Below, one piece after another: positions 60,662-64,000 of a stretch of 64,000 nt of DNA. Numbering within the stretch: the stretch's first letter is position 1; every line of letters starts with the position of its first letter. Position numbers and translations under genes: made by a program. The stretch lies in assembly GCF_003201975.1 (NCBI RefSeq), contig NZ_QJJQ01000016.1, forward strand, positions 56,968 to 120,967. Reading direction: 5' to 3'. The notes under the pieces are model-generated. The model was not told the DNA's origin, did no database searches, and was given only the letters and a program-made list of their open reading frames with translations. The DNA comes from Pseudogracilibacillus auburnensis. Its GTDB lineage: Bacteria; Bacillota; Bacilli; Bacillales; Amphibacillaceae.

Positions 60662-61006
60662 TTAGCTTTTTTGTGTTGCCTTATCTATTATCTCTTCTTT
60701 ATAGTTTCGGTATGCAGAAATCACTGCTTGCATAACCGCATTCTTTCCTGGGAAAAGAATTTGTTTTTCCATTTTATTTAAAAGCGGTTCAATTCCATTA
60801 TCTAGCTTTTCATCAACAAGTAGCGCAGCTATAAATTTATTAGTCGTTTCAGATATAAATGTGAAATTAGCCTCTATTATCGTCTCTGTTTTCGTATTTA
60901 TAACAAGGATACAACCAATTACCTTCTGCGTTTCAAAAACAGAAGTTCCCTTTGGAAACTGCGCAAATCCAGCAGTTAATACTTGATCCTTCACTTCATT
61001 GGACAT
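60662..61006 (-). CDS. DUF3870 protein
   Basis: 114 residues of DUF3870, function unknown: GFAQFPKGTSVFETQKVIGCILVINTKTETIIEANFTFISETTNKFIAALL and a C-terminal NAVMQAVISAYRNYKEE. AGGAGG lies seven bases before the ATG. DUF3870 genes are usually found beside catabolic and TRAP-type loci. Here the gene precedes the LLM operon on the same strand, separated by its promoter region. Confidence 0.8.
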   Translation of the reverse strand: MSNEVKDQVLTAGFAQFPKGTSVFETQKVIGCILVINTKTETIIEANFTFISETTNKFIAALLVDEKLDNGIEPLLNKMEKQILFPGKNAVMQAVISAYRNYKEEIIDKATQKS

Positions 61007-61285
61007 ATATCTTCACCTCCTGTATGAAAAATTTAAAGCTATTCTATCATAAAGAACTTCAGATTGTTAAATGGTTTGATAAAATAAAATGAGTAAGCCT
61101 CATCTTATCAGCTAAAGATTATATGCTCAAGGATAAGAAAGATAATAGTGTGCCCAAAGTTACAAAAAAAAAGTATGAATGGCTTTCATCTTCTTATGAA
61201 GGTGTTAAAGCCATTCAAATTCTTCTTGTTTTGAACTTATGAAATTAGTATGGATGGTCCTTCCACATCATTTCCATATATTTTT
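61007..61285. other. Gene-free interval with one terminator
   Basis: Holds the hairpin at 61177-61216; otherwise nothing is evident. Confidence 0.4.
61177..61216 (-). terminator. Intrinsic terminator behind the decayed regulator
   Basis: GAATGGCTTT / AAAGCCATTC with a 20-base loop; the minus strand continues ATACTTTTTTTTT. Confidence 0.8.
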
Positions 61286-61614
61286 TCACAAGATTAGGAA
61301 CGGTTTTACCTTATCAGGTGTCTCAAAAACCCCTAAAACACCAACTGTTTTCGTATCATTATCGCTTCGTAAAGCTAATGGAACCATAATAATTGGCATT
61401 ACATTATCCTCTTTTGTTTCACTTTTTCTTCTGTAACGAATACCATATCCTTTTGTACCAATACGTCTATCGAAGGTTGATGGTATGTCCCAATTCATTT
61501 TGGCTCGCTTGATCCGATACTATATCCCTTCTCATCACTTAAACGAAATGAAAATGGAAAAGCTGCCAAAACTACTCCGACAACTTTTTGAGCAAACTGC
61601 ACTAACCTTTCCAT
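61286..61614 (-). pseudogene. Remnant of a CdaR-like (sugar diacid-type) regulator
   Basis: From ATG 61612-61614 the frame reads ERLVQFAQKVVGVVLAAFPFSF then RLSDEKGYSIGSSEPK and stops; another frame continues TYHQPSIDVLVQKDMVFVTEEKV, and a third EDNVMPIIMVPLAL, KTVGVLGVFETPDKVKPF and a stop at 61286. The order matches the N-terminal diacid-recognition domain of CdaR-type activators (family ending VGVxGIxGxPxxVxPF). The C-terminal HTH is missing. It may be the dead regulator of a neighbouring operon. Confidence 0.65.
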
Positions 61615-61793
61615 CACTTAGTCCTCCAATCTCTTCCTCCCAATAATTCTTCTTCCTTACAAAATGACCTGTCTTTTTCACAAGGTAATCCCTCTTTTTT
61701 TGTGCAACTTACCTATAGATTTAAAGATACAAATGCGATATAAATAAGTAAATATTACAAATTTACAGATAACTGTTCGAAAGAGGTGATACT

Positions 61794-62963
61794 TTGCCCA
61801 AACATTCAGACGTAATTATTATTGGTGGCGGCGTAATTGGCTCAAGTATTGCATATAATTTATTGAATGATGGTTACACCGGACAAGTTACCGTTTTTGA
61901 AAAAGATAAGCTTTATGAGTTTTCCTCTACTCCACGAAGTGCTGGCGGGGTCAGGCAATTATTTTCAACTTCAGTAAATATTCAAATAGCAAGATACAGT
62001 TTACAAAAATATTTAACATTTCCTGAAGACATGGCCATAGGTGAAGAAAAAGCAGAAATTAACTTTACTCAAAGGGGCTACTTATTTTTAACTTCTAGTA
62101 AAGCCGGGCTGAATCAATTAGAGGCTCAAATGAAGCTACAAACGAAACATAGCGTTCCTTCCCAATTAGTCCAGACGACAGACTTACATACCATAATACC
62201 AGAACTTCATATCGATGATTTATATGGGGGACTTTATTGTGCAGAAGATGGTTATTTGGATCCATATTCAGTGATGCAAGGATATATCCGAAAAGCGAAG
62301 CAACTCGGTGCCACCTATATTTATGAGGAAATCGATACCATTTTGTATGAAAAAGGGACTGTTACAGGAGTTCAGTTAAAAAACAGCCAAACATGCTCTT
62401 CCCCTATTGTCATTAATTGTGCAGGTCCTTGGGCGCCAGCCATAAGCGAAAAGATTCATTTACCAATCCCAGTTGTACCGCTAAAAAGACAAATTATTCA
62501 ATTCGATATTGAAAAACCTCTTAAGAAGAAATTGCCACTAACAATTGATCCTACTGGTGTATATTTCAGACATGAGGGCGAATCCCTTATCGCTGGATAT
62601 TCGGAGGAAACAAAGCCTGGGATAGACTTTCAATGGAAACGTTCCTTTTTTGAAGAACAATTATGGCCAACACTTGCAAACCGTATCAACAATTTTGAAA
62701 GAGCAAAAGTCGTACGTGGATGGGCAGGATTATACAGTTATAACTTGAAGGATCAAAATGCGATTATTGGTGAACACCCTAGTCTATCCGGATATTATCT
62801 TGCTTGTGGCTTTAGCGGACATGGGATGCAACAAGCGCCTGCAGTAGGAAAAGGTATAGCGGAATTAATGATGACAGGAGCGTACAGAACATTGGATTTA
62901 TCCGCCTTAAAATTTGAACGATTTGCGTTAAATGAATTAGTTGTTGAAGATGCCATTGTCTAA
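61794..62963 (+). CDS. FAD-dependent amine/amino acid oxidase (DAO family)
   Basis: 389 residues of the D-amino-acid oxidase/sarcosine oxidase group: VIIIGGGVIGSSIAYNLLNDGYTGQVTVFEKD (7-38, FAD Rossmann and the Glu that binds ribose), STPRSAGGVRQLFS (the flavin-contact loop), and the C-terminal LACGFSGHGMQQAPAVGKGIAELM. It would oxidise a secondary amine or N-alkyl amino acid to an imine. Start is TTG after AGAGGTGAT. Paired with the gene 23 bp downstream. Confidence 0.87.
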   Translation: MPKHSDVIIIGGGVIGSSIAYNLLNDGYTGQVTVFEKDKLYEFSSTPRSAGGVRQLFSTSVNIQIARYSLQKYLTFPEDMAIGEEKAEINFTQRGYLFLTSSKAGLNQLEAQMKLQTKHSVPSQLVQTTDLHTIIPELHIDDLYGGLYCAEDGYLDPYSVMQGYIRKAKQLGATYIYEEIDTILYEKGTVTGVQLKNSQTCSSPIVINCAGPWAPAISEKIHLPIPVVPLKRQIIQFDIEKPLKKKLPLTIDPTGVYFRHEGESLIAGYSEETKPGIDFQWKRSFFEEQLWPTLANRINNFERAKVVRGWAGLYSYNLKDQNAIIGEHPSLSGYYLACGFSGHGMQQAPAVGKGIAELMMTGAYRTLDLSALKFERFALNELVVEDAIV

Positions 62964-62986
62964 TTCTTATCTAGGAGGTGAAGTTC

Positions 62987-63925
62987 ATGATCTTTTTAAA
63001 TGAAAGCGGTATCAAAGAGGCGATATCCATGAAAGAGATGATCGATGCAATTGATCTTTCCTATGAAATGTATCATGCTAATGATTTTCTCATGCCAACA
63101 CGGATGCAAATTACCCATAATGAAAACACTTTGCTTATTATGCCAACCGTTATGGAGGAAGTGATTGGAACTAAACTTGTAACTGTTTTTCCGAATAATG
63201 TTAACATCCCTCGTTTACATGGGGTCGTCGTTTTAACAAGTAATGCAACGGGTGAAATTAAAGCAATTTTAGATGGAACATGTTTAACCGGCTTTCGTAC
63301 TGGAGCTGTCGGTGGTTCAGCTGTTAGACATTTTGCAAATGACACGTCAGAGACCCTAACCATTATCGGTACAGGTGTACAAGGATTTTATCAAGCAATC
63401 GCCGCATGCACAGAACGACCAATAAAGAAAATAAAGCTTTACAACCGCACTACAGCAAAAATGCCAGCATTCATTTCAAGATTAAAGCAAGAAATAAATA
63501 GTACGATTGAAATAACAGCCCACTCCTCTGCAGCAGATGCAATAAAAGGGTCTGATATTATCATGACTGCAACGAATTCGAATGAACCGGTCCTCCCCAA
63601 CGACCCCCATTTATTAAAAAACAAACTCATTATCGGAATCGGTTCTTTCCAACCTAAAATGAGAGAATTTCCCGAAGCATTATATGACATTACTGATCGT
63701 ATTTTTATTGATACAAAAGATGCAATAGAAGAATCAGGAGATATTCATACACCACTTAAAAACAATTGGATAAAAGAACAGTCCGTTCAAACAATGGCTT
63801 CTTTTCTCGCTTCCAACGAAAAGATAAAAAAAGAGAATGGAAAAAGCATTGTATTTAAGTCGACTGGAATGGGATTATTTGATGCTGTAACAGCGAATAT
63901 TATTTATGACGAATTGTACTATTAA
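62987..63925 (+). CDS. Ornithine cyclodeaminase/mu-crystallin family protein
   Basis: 312 residues: N-terminal NESGIKEAISMKEMIDAIDLSYEMYH, DGTCLTGFRTGAVGGSAVRHFA (substrate/NAD contact), the Rossmann motif TIIGTGVQGFYQAIAACTE (about 125-145) and IGSFQPKMREF. Members include ornithine cyclodeaminase, ketimine reductases, alanine and opine-type dehydrogenases. ATG 62987 follows AGGAGGTGA by six bases. A ketimine reductase or amino acid dehydrogenase acting with the upstream amine oxidase is plausible. The last 75 bases of the window hold nothing further. Confidence 0.87.
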   Translation: MIFLNESGIKEAISMKEMIDAIDLSYEMYHANDFLMPTRMQITHNENTLLIMPTVMEEVIGTKLVTVFPNNVNIPRLHGVVVLTSNATGEIKAILDGTCLTGFRTGAVGGSAVRHFANDTSETLTIIGTGVQGFYQAIAACTERPIKKIKLYNRTTAKMPAFISRLKQEINSTIEITAHSSAADAIKGSDIIMTATNSNEPVLPNDPHLLKNKLIIGIGSFQPKMREFPEALYDITDRIFIDTKDAIEESGDIHTPLKNNWIKEQSVQTMASFLASNEKIKKENGKSIVFKSTGMGLFDAVTANIIYDELYY

Positions 63926-64000
63926 GTGCAACACCTAAAAAAACTGTAGTTAAAATAAAGCAGCCCATAACAGCTTCGTGTAAAATGTAAGTAACCACAC

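Noticed and set aside
1..64000. CRISPR arrays, tRNA or rRNA genes, origin-like DnaA box clusters
   Set aside because: Read for these at every scale and found no regularly spaced repeats, cloverleaf-like genes or DnaA-box clusters.

Overview
The window (AT-rich, strong AGGAGG-type ribosome binding sites, consensus sigma-A promoters, CcpA-type cre sites, ComK, a split SigO/RsoA-like sigma factor and a family of GC-rich Bacillaceae intergenic repeats) looks like the chromosome of a member of the Bacillaceae, plausibly of the Oceanobacillus/Virgibacillus group; the genus is inferred from style, not from a search. There are no rRNA or tRNA genes, no intact insertion sequence and no CRISPR array that I can see. 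This is an accessory, catabolism-rich region with several decayed genes.

Layout. 1-5.3 kb: a TauE/SafE exporter, an unknown gene, a 5'-truncated DUF4041/T5orf172 protein, a class II Fic protein, and a heavily decayed DcuS/CitA-like sensor kinase. 5.4-15.2 kb: a phosphopolyol-like locus: glpA-like FAD oxidase with BFD-type Fe-S tail, a partner FAD/NAD oxidoreductase, an SRPBCC protein, two DeoR repressors, an M81 (MlrC-like) protein, an FGGY sugar kinase and a sodium:solute symporter. 15.8-25.4 kb: an IclR-controlled ureide/cyclic-amide operon (PuuE-like deacetylase-fold hydrolase, TRZ/ATZ-type amidohydrolase, TRAP importer, allantoinase-like and allantoate-amidohydrolase-like enzymes). 25.7-29.5 kb: a broken Fic gene, LysR, an ATC-hydrolase-family protein and a second symporter.

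29.6-31.4 kb is an anti-phage locus: a TIR protein (ThsB) and a two-TM plus macro-like protein (ThsA), i.e. a type II Thoeris system. Then come an intracellular subtilase and a two-subunit SigO/RsoA-type sigma factor. 34.3-42.2 kb is the most unusual operon: OrtA, OrtB and Ord, known from clostridial ornithine fermentation, combined with an M20 deacylase, a TRAP importer and an XRE-cupin regulator, without the ornithine aminomutase. Two promoters in it share a near-identical 36-bp palindromic element that I propose is the regulator's operator. 42.4-47.4 kb: sigma-like factor, XRE protein, ComK and a decayed second comK piece, and a GntR-ABC module with a 28-bp palindromic operator.

47.5-51.2 kb is a heme/iron-chelate ABC importer with a ferrochelatase-like gene as its last cistron. 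51.9-60.3 kb is a single-strand cluster for homogentisate breakdown (HmgA, FahA, flavin reductase) joined to a luciferase-like monooxygenase, an FMN reductase, an uncharacterised conserved protein, a GntP permease and a RibF-like FAD synthetase; its promoter carries a palindromic operator, a perfect cre site and a leader terminator. Pseudogenes of thiolase and CoA-transferase sit inside it, exactly the enzymes that would use the acetoacetate made by FahA. The window ends with DUF3870, a decayed CdaR-like regulator, and an FAD amine oxidase/ornithine-cyclodeaminase-family pair. cre sites before four catabolic operons suggest shared carbon catabolite repression.
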